Shown here piece by piece: positions 1-7,959 of a DNA stretch of 64,000 nt; positions within the stretch are counted from its first letter, which is position 1; every line of letters begins with the position of its first letter. Position numbers and translations under genes: made by a program. The notes below the pieces were generated by a model. The model made no database searches. It saw only the letters and a list, made by a program, of their open reading frames with translations, and was not told the origin of the DNA. The stretch comes from Phaeobacter sp. G2 (lineage in GTDB: Bacteria > Pseudomonadota > Alphaproteobacteria > Rhodobacterales > Rhodobacteraceae), in the NCBI GenBank assembly GCA_025163595.1, contig CP104100.1:2108001-2172000 (forward strand). Reading direction: 5' to 3'.

Positions 1-766
1 AGCAGACCAGAGTGCCGCCCAAAACCGGCATCATCCAGGTGTGGTTCCAGCCGTTGCAGTGAAACAGCGGCACAATCGCCAGATACACCGGGTTCATCAC
101 CATGCGCCAGGAAATCACCGTGCCCATGGTCATCAAATAGGCACCGCGATGGTGGTAGACGACGCCCTTGGGGCGACCGGTTGTGCCAGAGGTATAGTTC
201 AGCGCCAGGCTTTCCCATTCATCCTGCGGCATGATCCAGTCAAAATCATGCTCGGCGGCGTCCAGCACCTCCTCATAGGCAGGATGGCGGCCGGTGGCCT
301 CGAAACCGGCCTGCGGATCCGGCACCTCGATCAGCAGCGGCGGCTGGCCCGCCATCTGCGCCACGGCGGCCTCGGCCAGGGGCAGGAACTCGGTATCCAC
401 CAGCACCACCTTGGCGCCGCCGTGCTCAAAGATATAGGCAACCGTGTCAGTATCCAGCCGGGTGTTGATGGTATTGAGCACCGCACCACAGGCGGGCACG
501 CCAAAATGGGCTTCGGCCTGGGCGGGCAGATTGGGAATGAGGGTGGACACCACATCGCCGGGTTTCACCCCCATCCCCGCCAGTGCCGAGGCCAGCCGGG
601 TGCAGCGATCATAATAGGCGGCATAGGTCTTGCGGTGATTGCCATAGATCACCGCCGGAATGTCGCCAAAAACATGTGCTGCCCGGCGCAGATGCGACAG
701 CGGTGTCAGCGGTACGTAGTTTGCTGCGGTCTTCTCCAGGCCCGCCTCATCAGCCATCCATCCCAT
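1..766 (-). CDS. AMP-dependent acyl-CoA synthetase (5' part; C-terminus beyond left edge)
   Basis: Activates a carboxylic acid to its acyl-CoA through an acyl-adenylate. The visible 255 residues are the N-terminal half of an AMP-binding enzyme: the P-loop TSGTTGRPKG lies at about residues 192-201, followed by the typical GVVYHHRGAY stretch and the FHCNGW segment. The start ATG at 766 is preceded by a clear GGGAGGA ribosome site. The adenylate-forming C-terminal domain lies outside the window, so the substrate cannot be read. The N-terminus resembles medium/short-chain acyl-CoA synthetases common in roseobacters. It is transcribed away from the DMT exporter at 815, so the 48 bases between them are a shared promoter region. 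Confidence 0.9.
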   Translation of the reverse strand, partial: MGWMADEAGLEKTAANYVPLTPLSHLRRAAHVFGDIPAVIYGNHRKTYAAYYDRCTRLASALAGMGVKPGDVVSTLIPNLPAQAEAHFGVPACGAVLNTINTRLDTDTVAYIFEHGGAKVVLVDTEFLPLAEAAVAQMAGQPPLLIEVPDPQAGFEATGRHPAYEEVLDAAEHDFDWIMPQDEWESLALNYTSGTTGRPKGVVYHHRGAYLMTMGTVISWRMVMNPVYLAIVPLFHCNGWNHTWMMPVLGGTLVC

Positions 767-814
767 CAGCTATCCTCCCGTGATTCTTTTGGTATGTCGG
801 TTTGAGAACAGATA

Positions 815-1777
815 ATGAGCAAAGTTGCAGGCATTGGAAGAGCTATGAAACAGATTGCAGCCCTTCCACCCCATGCAGGACATCAAACAACGGCGGCGCA
901 GGCCATGTTGGCGGCGATGGCGATTATTGGCGTCACTGATAACGTCGTGCCTCTGATGGCAGAAACCATGGGGCTGGGGCAGTTCTACCTGCTACGCACG
1001 CTGGTGGCGCTGCCAATTCTCTGGGTGCTGTCGAAGATGGGTTTTGGCAGCATGATGCCGCGTCGCTTTGGCGCAGTGGGGTTGCGGGCTCTGTTGGTGG
1101 CTCTGGCGATGGTTTTCTATTTCTCTGCGGTGGCCTTGATGCCGATAGCGCAGGCGCTGGCAGGTCTGTTTACCTCGCCGATCATCATCGTGGTGGTTTC
1201 GGTGCTGTTTATGCGGTTGCGCATCGGCATGGTGCGGATTGCAGCGGTGATTGGCGGATTTGTCGGAGTGCTCTTTGTGTTGCAGCCCGATGTTGAGGCC
1301 TTCGACTGGCTGATCCTGCTGCCGGTTGCAGGCGGGTTTTTCTACGCGCTGGGGTCGATCGTCACCGGCACCATGTGCAAAGAGGAAAGCACCGTTGCGA
1401 TGCTGTTCATCTACCTTTTGGCCCAGGGGCTGATCGGGGCAGGCTTATTGGTCGCAGTCGAGATCTGGCCGCTGCCCGTGGGGCAGGGCGCAGATGGGTT
1501 TGTCACCCGCGGGTGGGTCTGGCCGCTTTGGGAGATGTCGCATTTTATCTTGCTGCAGGGCTTTGCCGCCGTGGCTGGGGTGTTTCTGATCACCAAGGCC
1601 TATCAGCTGGGCGAGGCGTCTTTTGTCGCCGTGTTTGAATACTCAGTGCTGCTGGTCGGCCCGGCCATCGCCTGGGTGGCCTTTGGTCAGGTGCTCAACC
1701 TTTGGCAAATGCTGGGAATTGCCTTGATTGTTCTCGCAGGCTCCACCCTGGCGTTGCGCTCTTCCAAGGGGGCGTAA
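815..1777 (+). CDS. EamA/DMT-family transporter
   Basis: A 320-residue inner-membrane protein with about ten hydrophobic helices arranged as two EamA repeats (roughly residues 25-155 and 165-312), the usual architecture of drug/metabolite exporters of this size. The first repeat contains a polar-poor helix run from about residue 30. Substrate is unknown. The ATG at 815 has no strong Shine-Dalgarno; an ATG at 845 is an alternative start that leaves all helices intact. The gene stands alone, divergent from the acyl-CoA synthetase. Confidence 0.85.
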   Translation: MSKVAGIGRAMKQIAALPPHAGHQTTAAQAMLAAMAIIGVTDNVVPLMAETMGLGQFYLLRTLVALPILWVLSKMGFGSMMPRRFGAVGLRALLVALAMVFYFSAVALMPIAQALAGLFTSPIIIVVVSVLFMRLRIGMVRIAAVIGGFVGVLFVLQPDVEAFDWLILLPVAGGFFYALGSIVTGTMCKEESTVAMLFIYLLAQGLIGAGLLVAVEIWPLPVGQGADGFVTRGWVWPLWEMSHFILLQGFAAVAGVFLITKAYQLGEASFVAVFEYSVLLVGPAIAWVAFGQVLNLWQMLGIALIVLAGSTLALRSSKGA

Positions 1778-1906
1778 TTGGCGAGGACCGCAGAAGGCCC
1801 AATATGAGCCCATGCACTCTCAATACCTGTTTTGAGCGGTGAACGGATTTGGTCGCAGTCTCAAACGAGGCATGGGGGCCAAGAACCAGCCCGTTTGGCG
1901 CGAGGT

Positions 1907-2260
1907 TTATAACCATTGGTCTGAAGACGCCGATAAGATCAGACACCCGCCCGCCAAAGCCCAGTTCTTGACCAAGATCGACATCTGCCATGGGTCATCC
2001 GGCACCAAGTGAAAGACGCTGGTGAGCAGGCAGTACATGGCGAGTGTGCGCCCAAGAGATTTCAGGAACTTGCCGGCAATTAGAAGGCCCGCAGCCAGAG
2101 CGTTAAATGCAAGGGCGGGCCAGACGAGCCATTCAGGCATCCCATATCCGGCCAAAAGCATTCTTGCCGGGGCGGGATCAATTGTTTTCTGCGCCGCTCC
2201 GGCAAGAAACAGGAACGCCAAGAGGTATCGCCCAAAGGCCCATTCAAGCCGTCCGCTCAT
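1907..2260 (-). CDS. DoxX-family membrane protein
   Basis: A 117-residue protein with about four transmembrane helices and the conserved early FLFLAGAAQKTIDP segment and later LVWPALAFNALAAGLL helix typical of DoxX/MauE-type small quinone- or redox-associated membrane proteins. I chose the ATG at 2260 because it forms an ATGA overlap with the stop of msrB, implying translational coupling. It is the last gene of the ECF-linked cluster. It probably partners the exported MsrB, supplying reducing power or stabilising membrane redox, but that is inference from position only. Confidence 0.72.
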   Translation of the reverse strand: MSGRLEWAFGRYLLAFLFLAGAAQKTIDPAPARMLLAGYGMPEWLVWPALAFNALAAGLLIAGKFLKSLGRTLAMYCLLTSVFHLVPDDPWQMSILVKNWALAGGCLILSASSDQWL

Positions 2261-2724
2261 CCGGCAGGAGCGAATGACAAGCTGAGCCCATTCAAGCAAT
2301 GGCGTTTGCCGGTCGGCTCTGGCCCATCATCAAAAATATGACCCAGATGGCCGCCGCAGCGACGACAATGTACTTCGGTCCGGACCTGAAAGATGAACCT
2401 TCGGTCCTCTTTTGTCCTAACCGCATTTGGGAGGCTTTCAAAAAAACTCGGCCAGCCGGTTTCGCTGTCATACTTGGCCTCTGCGCCATAGACAGGCAGG
2501 TCGCATCCGCGGCATCGGTAGGTGCCGGGGCGCGTCTCTTCATTCAAGGGGCTGGTGTAGGGTTGCTCGGTCTCTTCCTCGCGCAATACGAGGTATTCGT
2601 CGTCGCTCAAACGGGCGCGCCACTGGGCTTCGCTGCGGCAAATCTCAAAGTCGCAGGTCTCAGCGGTCAGCGGCTGCGCAAGCATGGCCGCGCCAGTGGT
2701 CAACAGGAATGCTCGACGGTTCAT
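2257..2724 (-). CDS. msrB: Exported peptide-methionine (R)-S-oxide reductase MsrB
   Basis: Reduces methionine-R-sulfoxide in damaged proteins. The 155-residue protein has the MsrB core: zinc ligands C71/C74 and C120/C123 and the catalytic C143 in RHCLNG. The N-terminus MNRRAFLLTTGAAM is a signal sequence, possibly Tat because of the paired arginines, so the enzyme should act in the periplasm, unlike the usual cytosolic MsrB. Two extra cysteines (C24, C29) just after the signal could serve as resolving cysteines. It overlaps doxX by 4 nt and follows a fasciclin gene after a hairpin, within the ECF sigma cluster, which fits periplasmic oxidative (for example hypochlorite or singlet-oxygen) stress repair. 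Confidence 0.93.
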   Translation of the reverse strand: MNRRAFLLTTGAAMLAQPLTAETCDFEICRSEAQWRARLSDDEYLVLREEETEQPYTSPLNEETRPGTYRCRGCDLPVYGAEAKYDSETGWPSFFESLPNAVRTKEDRRFIFQVRTEVHCRRCGGHLGHIFDDGPEPTGKRHCLNGLSLSFAPAG

Positions 2725-2747
2725 AACATCACCTTTTGAATAATTGC

Positions 2748-2784
2748 GCGGATAGGAGAGCCCTGTGGAGGCCCTCCCATCCGC
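2748..2784 (-). terminator. Hairpin between fasciclin gene and msrB
   Basis: Arms GCGGAT (2748-2753) and ATCCGC (2779-2784) enclose further pairing GGAG/CTCC and GCC/GGC with only single mismatches. On the minus strand it sits directly after the fasciclin stop and before msrB. The sequence after it is AT-rich but has no long T run, so it is better viewed as an attenuator or processing stem than a full terminator. Confidence 0.5.
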
Positions 2785-2797
2785 TCGCCTGCTCGAT

Positions 2798-3349
2798 TTA
2801 TTTTGGAACCAGAACGGAATTGACGACGTGGATCACGCCATTCGACTGATTGACGTCAGCGATTGTTACCAGGCTTGCATTGCCGCTTTCGTCGAGGATG
2901 TAGACATTGTTGCCCTTGACCTGGGCAGACAGGGCGTCACCTGACACGGTATTGAAGTGATAAAAGCCGTCGGATGAGGCACGCGCCTGACGTGCGATCT
3001 CTGCGGCGGACCAATCACCGGCCACCACATGCGCGGTCAGAACTTTGACCAGCATATCTTTGTTCTCAGGCATCAAGAGCGTTTCGACCGTTCCCGCAGG
3101 CAAGGCCGCAAAGGCGTCGTTTACGGGTGCAAAGACTGTGAAAGGCCCAGGGCTTTGCAGCGTTTCGACCAAGCCGGCAGCCTTAACAGCGGCAACAAGT
3201 GTCGTGTGGTCGGCTGAATTCACCGCGTTTTCCACGATGTTTTTAGTCTCGAACATGGCGGCGCCGCCAACCATCGGGTTTTCGGCATAGGCTGCGGTTG
3301 CAATGGTCAGTGCTGCTGCGGTTGTAGCGATTTTGGATACGATTTTCAT
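2798..3349 (-). CDS. Secreted fasciclin (FAS1) domain protein
   Basis: A 183-residue protein with a Sec signal peptide (MKIVSKIATTAAALTIATAAYA) and one FAS1 domain spanning about residues 35-182. The H1-like motif FTVFAPVNDAFAALP and the H2-like GVIHVVNSVLVP are both present. FAS1 domains mediate adhesion or protein-protein contact at the cell surface; the exact partner is unknown. The ATG at 3349 has an AGAGGAAAT ribosome site. A candidate ECF promoter lies 47 bases upstream, so it is a likely direct target of the adjacent sigma factor. Confidence 0.9.
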   Translation of the reverse strand: MKIVSKIATTAAALTIATAAYAENPMVGGAAMFETKNIVENAVNSADHTTLVAAVKAAGLVETLQSPGPFTVFAPVNDAFAALPAGTVETLLMPENKDMLVKVLTAHVVAGDWSAAEIARQARASSDGFYHFNTVSGDALSAQVKGNNVYILDESGNASLVTIADVNQSNGVIHVVNSVLVPK

Positions 3350-3395
3350 GCTTATTTCCTCTCATGATTGTCCGCAATTTCCTGCGGCTATGAGG

Positions 3396-3426
3396 GAACC
3401 ACGGCGCCCGGCCGGAAACAGTTTCA
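3396..3426 (-). promoter_or_regulatory. Candidate ECF sigma promoter for the fasciclin gene
   Basis: On the minus strand TGAAAC (3426-3421) is followed by exactly 17 bases and then CGTGGTTC (3403-3396). The same two elements with the same 17-base spacing occur upstream of the DUF4394 gene at 5750-5720, while the spacers are unrelated. The -35 element overlaps the TGA stop of the anti-sigma gene. The form matches ECF promoters generally (AAC-type -35, CGT-type -10). Confidence 0.7.
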
Positions 3427-4146
3427 GCCGGCGCGAAATAAATCTGCATCAAAGAATTCGTCGAGAGCGAGAATGGCTCCTGTCGGCGCGCCGGTTGGTG
3501 ATCCGCCTGCCGGTTCATCCGAGACCGCCAGAGTTCCGCCGTCGATCAAGGCGGCAATCTCGGGCGTGATTTCGAACAGGCTTTCGCGATCCGCAGGGAT
3601 CACGCCCAGGGACACCGGCGCTGGTGCGTCTGCGCCGATGACCCAAAGCTCAAAATCGCGGCCTGTCGCGGGCCTGCCCTGTTCCGGGATGACTTTGAAC
3701 AGATTGCCGTCCGGGGCGTAGCCTGCCTCGATATGCAGGCCGCCGTCTTGCGAGATCAGCGTCGCATGATGCGTGGGATCAAAAGCCGGGCCGCGCAGCA
3801 TCGGGCTGAAGACGAGGAATGCGGCCAGGGCAACGGCGGCCATTGCGGGGAAAGCCAACCAGTTCCAGCCCCATCCACGACCCCAGGCCCATCCACGGCG
3901 CCGGCGCGCGGCCTCGCCGCCCAATTCGGCGACAAGCTTTGCCCTGACCGAAGGCGATGGGGTGTCTTCCGGCAGCTCCATGGCCATGGTTGCCAACTCT
4001 GCCTCCCAGAACTGCACATGCGCGCGAAGATCCGGTTGGGTCTGAAGCCGCGCTGCAAAGGCCTGCTCTGCGTCCGCGTCCAGCAGGCGCAAGACGTATT
4101 CAGCAGCCAGGGCCTCGTCTTCCGGTATGTCCTGAAGGTCGCTCAT
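3424..4146 (-). CDS. RskA-type anti-sigma factor
   Basis: A 240-residue single-pass membrane anti-sigma factor. The cytoplasmic N-terminus (about residues 1-95) carries the anti-sigma motif region EYVLRLLDADAEQAFAARL, a transmembrane helix follows at about 110-128 (WLAFPAMAAVALAAFLVF), and the periplasmic C-terminus contains the RskA domain with FELWVIGADAPAPVSLGV. It should hold the neighbouring sigma factor inactive at the membrane. The start at 4146 overlaps the sigma stop as ATGA, the usual coupled arrangement. No ChrR-like cupin/zinc domain is present, so this is not the RpoE-ChrR type. Confidence 0.88.
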   Translation of the reverse strand: MSDLQDIPEDEALAAEYVLRLLDADAEQAFAARLQTQPDLRAHVQFWEAELATMAMELPEDTPSPSVRAKLVAELGGEAARRRRGWAWGRGWGWNWLAFPAMAAVALAAFLVFSPMLRGPAFDPTHHATLISQDGGLHIEAGYAPDGNLFKVIPEQGRPATGRDFELWVIGADAPAPVSLGVIPADRESLFEITPEIAALIDGGTLAVSDEPAGGSPTGAPTGAILALDEFFDADLFRAG

Positions 4147-4685
4147 CGTGAAAGGCACTCCTTCAAAGATTGCAGGCTGCGGCGCAGCCAGGTGCGCATC
4201 GTATTCAGCGGCACGTCAAAACGGTCCGCAAGCGTTTGGTACGTCGCCCCGTCGAGATAGGCGGAGCGGACAGCATCGGCACGGTCTGGCGGTAGTTCCG
4301 CGAAACAGGCACTGATGCGACGTTGTTCAGAGGCTGCTATACTTGCAGCCTCAGGCCCTGGACGCTTTTCGACAAGCTCACCAACACTGTCGAGGTCCAC
4401 ATGATTGCTCTTTTTCGCACGCAGCCGGTCTATGGCCAGATTTCGCGCAACGGTTATGAGCCATGTCATCGGAGAGTGACCCGTCACCGCATAGCGGTCA
4501 GCCTTGGCCCAAATCCGCAGATACACGTCCTGTAGTGCGTCCTCGGCTTCTGAGCGGTTCTTCAAGACACGTAAACAGACACTGAATAGTTTCCCGCTTG
4601 TGGCATCATAAAGCGCGGCCAGTGCAGCCCGGTCACCAAGCGCGACCCTGCCAATAAACTCTTCGATGTTCTTGCGGTCTGTCAT
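4143..4685 (-). CDS. ECF RNA polymerase sigma factor (RskA-partnered)
   Basis: A 180-residue group IV sigma factor. Region 2 spans about residues 10-80 with the core-binding EAEDALQDVYLRIW and the promoter-melting MTWLITVARNLAIDRLR segment; region 4 is at about 125-175 with the helix-turn-helix YQTLADRFDVPLNTMRTWL. No region 1 or 3 is seen. I chose the ATG at 4685 because residues encoded upstream of it do not resemble the family. It is coupled to the anti-sigma gene by ATGA and follows the DUF4394 gene, whose promoter probably also transcribes it. Confidence 0.92.
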   Translation of the reverse strand: MTDRKNIEEFIGRVALGDRAALAALYDATSGKLFSVCLRVLKNRSEAEDALQDVYLRIWAKADRYAVTGHSPMTWLITVARNLAIDRLRAKKSNHVDLDSVGELVEKRPGPEAASIAASEQRRISACFAELPPDRADAVRSAYLDGATYQTLADRFDVPLNTMRTWLRRSLQSLKECLSR

Positions 4686-4733
4686 AGGTGTTTTGAGCAG
4701 CTCAAATAACTTCGTCTTGTCTTCCTGACAGAA

Positions 4734-4770
4734 ATGGTCCCGAACAGCAATCTCTTGCCACCGGGACCAT
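4734..4770 (-). terminator. Hairpin between DUF4394 gene and sigma gene
   Basis: Arms ATGGTCCCG (4734-4742 on the plus strand) and CGGGACCAT (4762-4770) pair over 9 bp, with an inner GCAA/TTGC stem. Read on the minus strand it follows the DUF4394 stop by about 40 bases and is followed by TTCTGTC rather than a long T run. A partial terminator or attenuator that lowers sigma expression relative to DUF4394 is plausible. Confidence 0.55.
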
Positions 4771-4812
4771 CCTGCACTGGTATGAAGGAACTCATTTACC
4801 CATCGCGACGAA

Positions 4813-5664
4813 TTACTTGCCGAGCGACGTCGCGAAGCCCGTAATGCCACCCATTTTCAGATCGGCCTTCATCGTGGAGGCCCCTGTTTCGAGGTCAATC
4901 TCGTAAAGGCCAGCCGATCCGGCGCCTTCCATTTGCAGGATTGCAAGTGCCATGTTCTCGCCTTCCTTGGACGAGACGATGTCGAAGCCACCCATCGGGG
5001 CGAGGTCGACAGCGGCACCGTCAACGGTGATCTTGCCGATGGTTTTCAGGGTGCCTGCGTTGTTTGCCAAGCTGACCAGCGTGTCGGTTTCGGCATCAAG
5101 CGCATATTGGAATGTCGCGCCCGCTGTCTCGCCATTGATCGCGTTTGTGTAGGCATTGGCAAAGATCATCGGTGTTTTATCTGCCATGGCGTCCCCGTCA
5201 GAGTAGGCGAGGTCGGTAAAGCGGCGTACAGAACCTGCGCGCTCATCATTGTCACCGAAGCCTTCGGGAAAATAGACGAGGTTGTCGCCGGCCGATGTCA
5301 CGGCGCGAACGGCGTCGATCTTGTTGTTGAAGTCAAACGCCACCATTTTTCCGTCGCCGATCATTGCACCGTCCATGAACGACGCGCCCAGATCGGTCAT
5401 TTCGCCCGACATCGGGTCGATCACCGCGATCATTCCATCGGAAAAGCCAAGCAACTCTCCGGTCACGGGACGCCATGCAATCGCGCTCAACGGAGAGGCA
5501 AGGCTGTAGGTCATCACCTCTCCGGGGGCGTTCACATCGCTCATCACAACCAGCGTCGCGCCATCATTGGCCAAGGCATAACCCGAAACAGCTGCGTGAC
5601 CTGCGGCAAATGCCGGACCGGTCGCAAGGGCAATCAAGGATGTCACAAGAGCTCGAGTTTTCAT
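4813..5664 (-). CDS. Secreted DUF4394 protein
   Basis: A 283-residue exported protein (signal MKTRALVTSLIALATGPAFA) made of beta-propeller-like repeats with GELLGFSDG- and NLVYFPEGFGD-type strands, the layout of DUF4394 proteins. The biochemical role is unknown. The ATG at 5664 is preceded by AAAGGAAATACG. It leads the cluster DUF4394, sigma, anti-sigma, fasciclin, msrB, doxX, and carries the second copy of the candidate ECF promoter 56 bases upstream, so it is probably the most strongly induced regulon member. The function is not predictable from sequence beyond extracytoplasmic location. Confidence 0.85.
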   Translation of the reverse strand: MKTRALVTSLIALATGPAFAAGHAAVSGYALANDGATLVVMSDVNAPGEVMTYSLASPLSAIAWRPVTGELLGFSDGMIAVIDPMSGEMTDLGASFMDGAMIGDGKMVAFDFNNKIDAVRAVTSAGDNLVYFPEGFGDNDERAGSVRRFTDLAYSDGDAMADKTPMIFANAYTNAINGETAGATFQYALDAETDTLVSLANNAGTLKTIGKITVDGAAVDLAPMGGFDIVSSKEGENMALAILQMEGAGSAGLYEIDLETGASTMKADLKMGGITGFATSLGK

Positions 5665-5982
5665 CGTATTTCCTTTCAAATTGGACATGTTACGCACCGT
5701 ACTGGATGCGCTCTGACCTGAACCACGAAAGGCAGTGCTGGATAGTTTCAAAAACTTGATCACTTTGAAATTTAGTTGGTGAAAAAGTCCGGCGCCCACA
5801 TTGATCGTTTCGTCGCAGCCGCAGCGCATTTCTGGTTTGTCCGGCTCTGCGCCCTTGACCTACGGCCCCAGCACCGTGTCGGTGTGCTGACACCGCAAAC
5901 GGCGGTTTTGATCCCGGTTTGACCAATAGTGCGGCAGAAATGAGCAGCGGCTTTGACGCGGCGCTCCAGCAAGGGGCTGCTG
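5665..5982 (-). other. 318-base gap between DUF4394 gene and MFS gene
   Basis: Holds the ribosome site and candidate ECF promoter of the DUF4394 gene (5720-5750). In 5751-5982 I see no gene: the open frames lack ribosome sites and recognisable protein features. Confidence 0.5.
5720..5750 (-). promoter_or_regulatory. Candidate ECF sigma promoter for the DUF4394-sigma-anti-sigma transcript
   Basis: On the minus strand TGAAAC (5750-5745), 17 bases, then CGTGGTTC (5727-5720), 56 bases before the start codon. It is identical in both boxes and in spacing to the element before the fasciclin gene, implying positive autoregulation of the sigma operon. Confidence 0.72.
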
Positions 5983-7212
5983 TCAGACGTGAACCGAGGC
6001 TAGACGGCGTGTGAACCACAGCGCGACCAGGATCGACAATCCGCCGAGCATGAACGTGATCCGCAAGCCGTCGACAATCGCAGCTTCGGCGGCTTCCTCA
6101 ATAGCGGTGCTTCCCACGCCGGCTGAGAAGACGGCTCCCATGACGGACGCCCCGGATATGAGACCGATGTTGCGCGACAGTCCGAGCAGGCCCGACACCG
6201 CGCCGCGCTGGTCCGCGGACACGTCTGCCATCACCATCACGTTGTTGGCGGATTGAAACATCTGGTATCCCGGCGTCAGGATCGCGATTGCCGCGATATA
6301 GCCTGCGACACCGAATGTCGCGGGCAACACCGATAGCGAAAGAGCTCCGGCGGCCAGGGTTCCCAGCCCGAGCGTCAGAACCCGCTGGCCCCCCCAGCTG
6401 TCGACCAGTCGACCCGACGGCACGCCAGTGCAGATCGACAGGACCGGCCCGACCGACATAACGAGACCGACGATCGCCTCTTGCAGGCCAAGCGCGACGG
6501 CGAGGTAGAACGGCCCGACCACCAACGTAGCCATCATCACATTCGCCACCAGAAAGTTTGCCGTTAGGCCTGCAACTACGCCATTTTCTCCAAGCGCGGA
6601 CAAATTCAATCGCGGCGTTGTCCCGATCGGCGCGACCGCTGGCAGGAGCCGCAAAGCCAATCCGGCCGCCAACAGACCAACCGGAACCAGAACAAGGAAG
6701 ATCGCATGCCATCCGACCCAGCCGATAAGCACGCCGCCGAGAGACGGGCCAAGTGCCGTTCCAATGGCCGACATCGTGCCGAGCCATCCCATGGCCCGTC
6801 CGACACGCTCGGTCTCGACTGTCTCTCGCACAAGGGCAATGGCGAGTGTCATCATAAATGCGGCACCGATCCCCTGAAGCGCCCGTGCCGCGACCAGCAT
6901 CCACAGATTGGATGCCAGGCCGCAAAGCGTGGATGCCAGAGCGAATAATACCAGACCAACAGCGAGCATCCGTTGCCGACCAAAAACGTCCCCGAGACGC
7001 CCTGCGATCACAACAAAAAGGGTGATCGACACCAGATAGGCGATCACAACCCATTGCACCCATTGAAATGACACGTCGAAGGCCACCGCCAGCGTCGGGA
7101 GTGCGATATTGGCGATGCTGGTTCCCAGCGAGGCCAGCACCATGGACAGCGAAAGACACAGCATCCCCCCGCGCTGCGCGGCCTTTGGTGGCGATGGTTC
7201 GAATGTCTGCAT
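5983..7212 (-). CDS. MFS transporter (multidrug-type)
   Basis: A 409-residue major facilitator with about twelve membrane helices. The N-terminal loop GRLGDVFGRQRMLAVG is the MFS signature between helices 2 and 3, and the second half has the corresponding GRLVDSWGGQRVLTLG. Family resemblance is to drug:proton antiporters; the substrate is unknown. The ATG at 7212 (GGAG eight bases upstream) is chosen over a GTG at 7251, because that GTG lies within the probable -10 box of this gene's own promoter. It is divergent from a MerR regulator that should activate it. Confidence 0.88.
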   Translation of the reverse strand: MQTFEPSPPKAAQRGGMLCLSLSMVLASLGTSIANIALPTLAVAFDVSFQWVQWVVIAYLVSITLFVVIAGRLGDVFGRQRMLAVGLVLFALASTLCGLASNLWMLVAARALQGIGAAFMMTLAIALVRETVETERVGRAMGWLGTMSAIGTALGPSLGGVLIGWVGWHAIFLVLVPVGLLAAGLALRLLPAVAPIGTTPRLNLSALGENGVVAGLTANFLVANVMMATLVVGPFYLAVALGLQEAIVGLVMSVGPVLSICTGVPSGRLVDSWGGQRVLTLGLGTLAAGALSLSVLPATFGVAGYIAAIAILTPGYQMFQSANNVMVMADVSADQRGAVSGLLGLSRNIGLISGASVMGAVFSAGVGSTAIEEAAEAAIVDGLRITFMLGGLSILVALWFTRRLASVHV

Positions 7213-7249
7213 CTGTGTACTCCACTTGCGAGAATCGATGTGAACGGGC

Positions 7250-7280
7250 ACCTTACGAATTCAAGCCAACTTGAGGTCAA
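7250..7280 (-). promoter_or_regulatory. MerR-type promoter/operator with 19-bp spacer for the MFS gene
   Basis: On the minus strand a -35 TTGACC (7280-7275) is separated by exactly 19 bases from a -10-like TAAGGT (7255-7250). The spacer contains the inverted repeat TCAAG-N4-CTTGA (7261-7274). An over-long spacer with a central dyad is the hallmark of promoters activated by MerR-family proteins, and the dyad CCTCAAGTT..CTTGA resembles SoxR-type boxes. It overlaps the leader of the divergent merR gene. Confidence 0.75.
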
Positions 7281-7282
7281 TC

Positions 7283-7714
7283 ATGAAACTGATCGATATC
7301 GGCGAGGTGTCGCGTCAGGCCGGTATCCCGGCATCGGCACTGCGTTATTACGAAGAGATTGGTCTGATATCTTCGGTGGCTCGACACGGGCTAAGACGGC
7401 AGTTCGAACCCGATGTGCTTTTGCAGCTTGCGCTGATCTCTATGGGGAAGGCGGCGGGTTTCTCGCTTGAGGACATCTCGGCAATGTTTGGTCCAGGCGG
7501 AAAGCCCGACCTGCCAAGAAAGGATCTGCACGACCGTGCAGATGAACTGGATCGGCACATTGCAGAGCTCACCGCGCTACGCGATACCCTTCGCCATGTT
7601 GCCGACTGCCCGGCTCCGTCGCATATGGAGTGCCCAACCTTTAGACGACTCGTCGACCTTGCTGGAAAACGGCGACAAAAACGGATCAAGCCACCTTTGC
7701 AGACCTTGGGTTAG
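7283..7714 (+). CDS. MerR-family transcriptional regulator
   Basis: A 143-residue regulator. The N-terminal winged helix-turn-helix (about residues 1-70) reads MKLIDIGEVSRQAG and ALRYYEEIGLI; a coiled dimerisation helix follows (about 75-115), and the C-terminus has a DCPAPSHMEC pair of cysteines. It lacks the CxxCxC cluster ligands of redox SoxR despite similar DNA-binding sequence, so an iron-sulfur cluster is unlikely. The ATG at 7283 with GAGG upstream is preferred over a TTG at 7271. Its dyad in the 70-base divergent gap predicts control of the MFS exporter. Confidence 0.9.
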   Translation: MKLIDIGEVSRQAGIPASALRYYEEIGLISSVARHGLRRQFEPDVLLQLALISMGKAAGFSLEDISAMFGPGGKPDLPRKDLHDRADELDRHIAELTALRDTLRHVADCPAPSHMECPTFRRLVDLAGKRRQKRIKPPLQTLG

Positions 7715-7959
7715 TCTGGACGAATGGCCGCGTCGTCTGCTCAGCCTCTGAGCCGCTATTGGCCCCACAAACGCGCCGGCTTTCTATCCCAAAGGTGTCA
7801 GAGATCCGCTAGGAGCCGAATTGATCAGTGCTGCACAACGCTTGAATGACCGCCAAACAGAAATTGTGGCTACATCCATTATTCATAGCGATACCATGGT
7901 GATCTGATCCAGGCTGACTGACGTAATCGATAAGATTGACGGCGAGAGGTGGATGGCTC

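Noticed and set aside
41..805. 254-codon plus-strand frame at the left edge
   Set aside because: Antisense to the acyl-CoA synthetase, whose motifs are clear; the plus-strand product is histidine/glycine-rich with no family pattern.
7271..7714. SoxR (iron-sulfur redox sensor) identity for this MerR
   Set aside because: The operator is SoxR-like, but the CxxCxC...C ligands are missing.
7905..7934. RpoE-ChrR-type promoter for the photolyase gene
   Set aside because: TGATCC is present but a TAAG-like -10 is 20 bases away, longer than expected.
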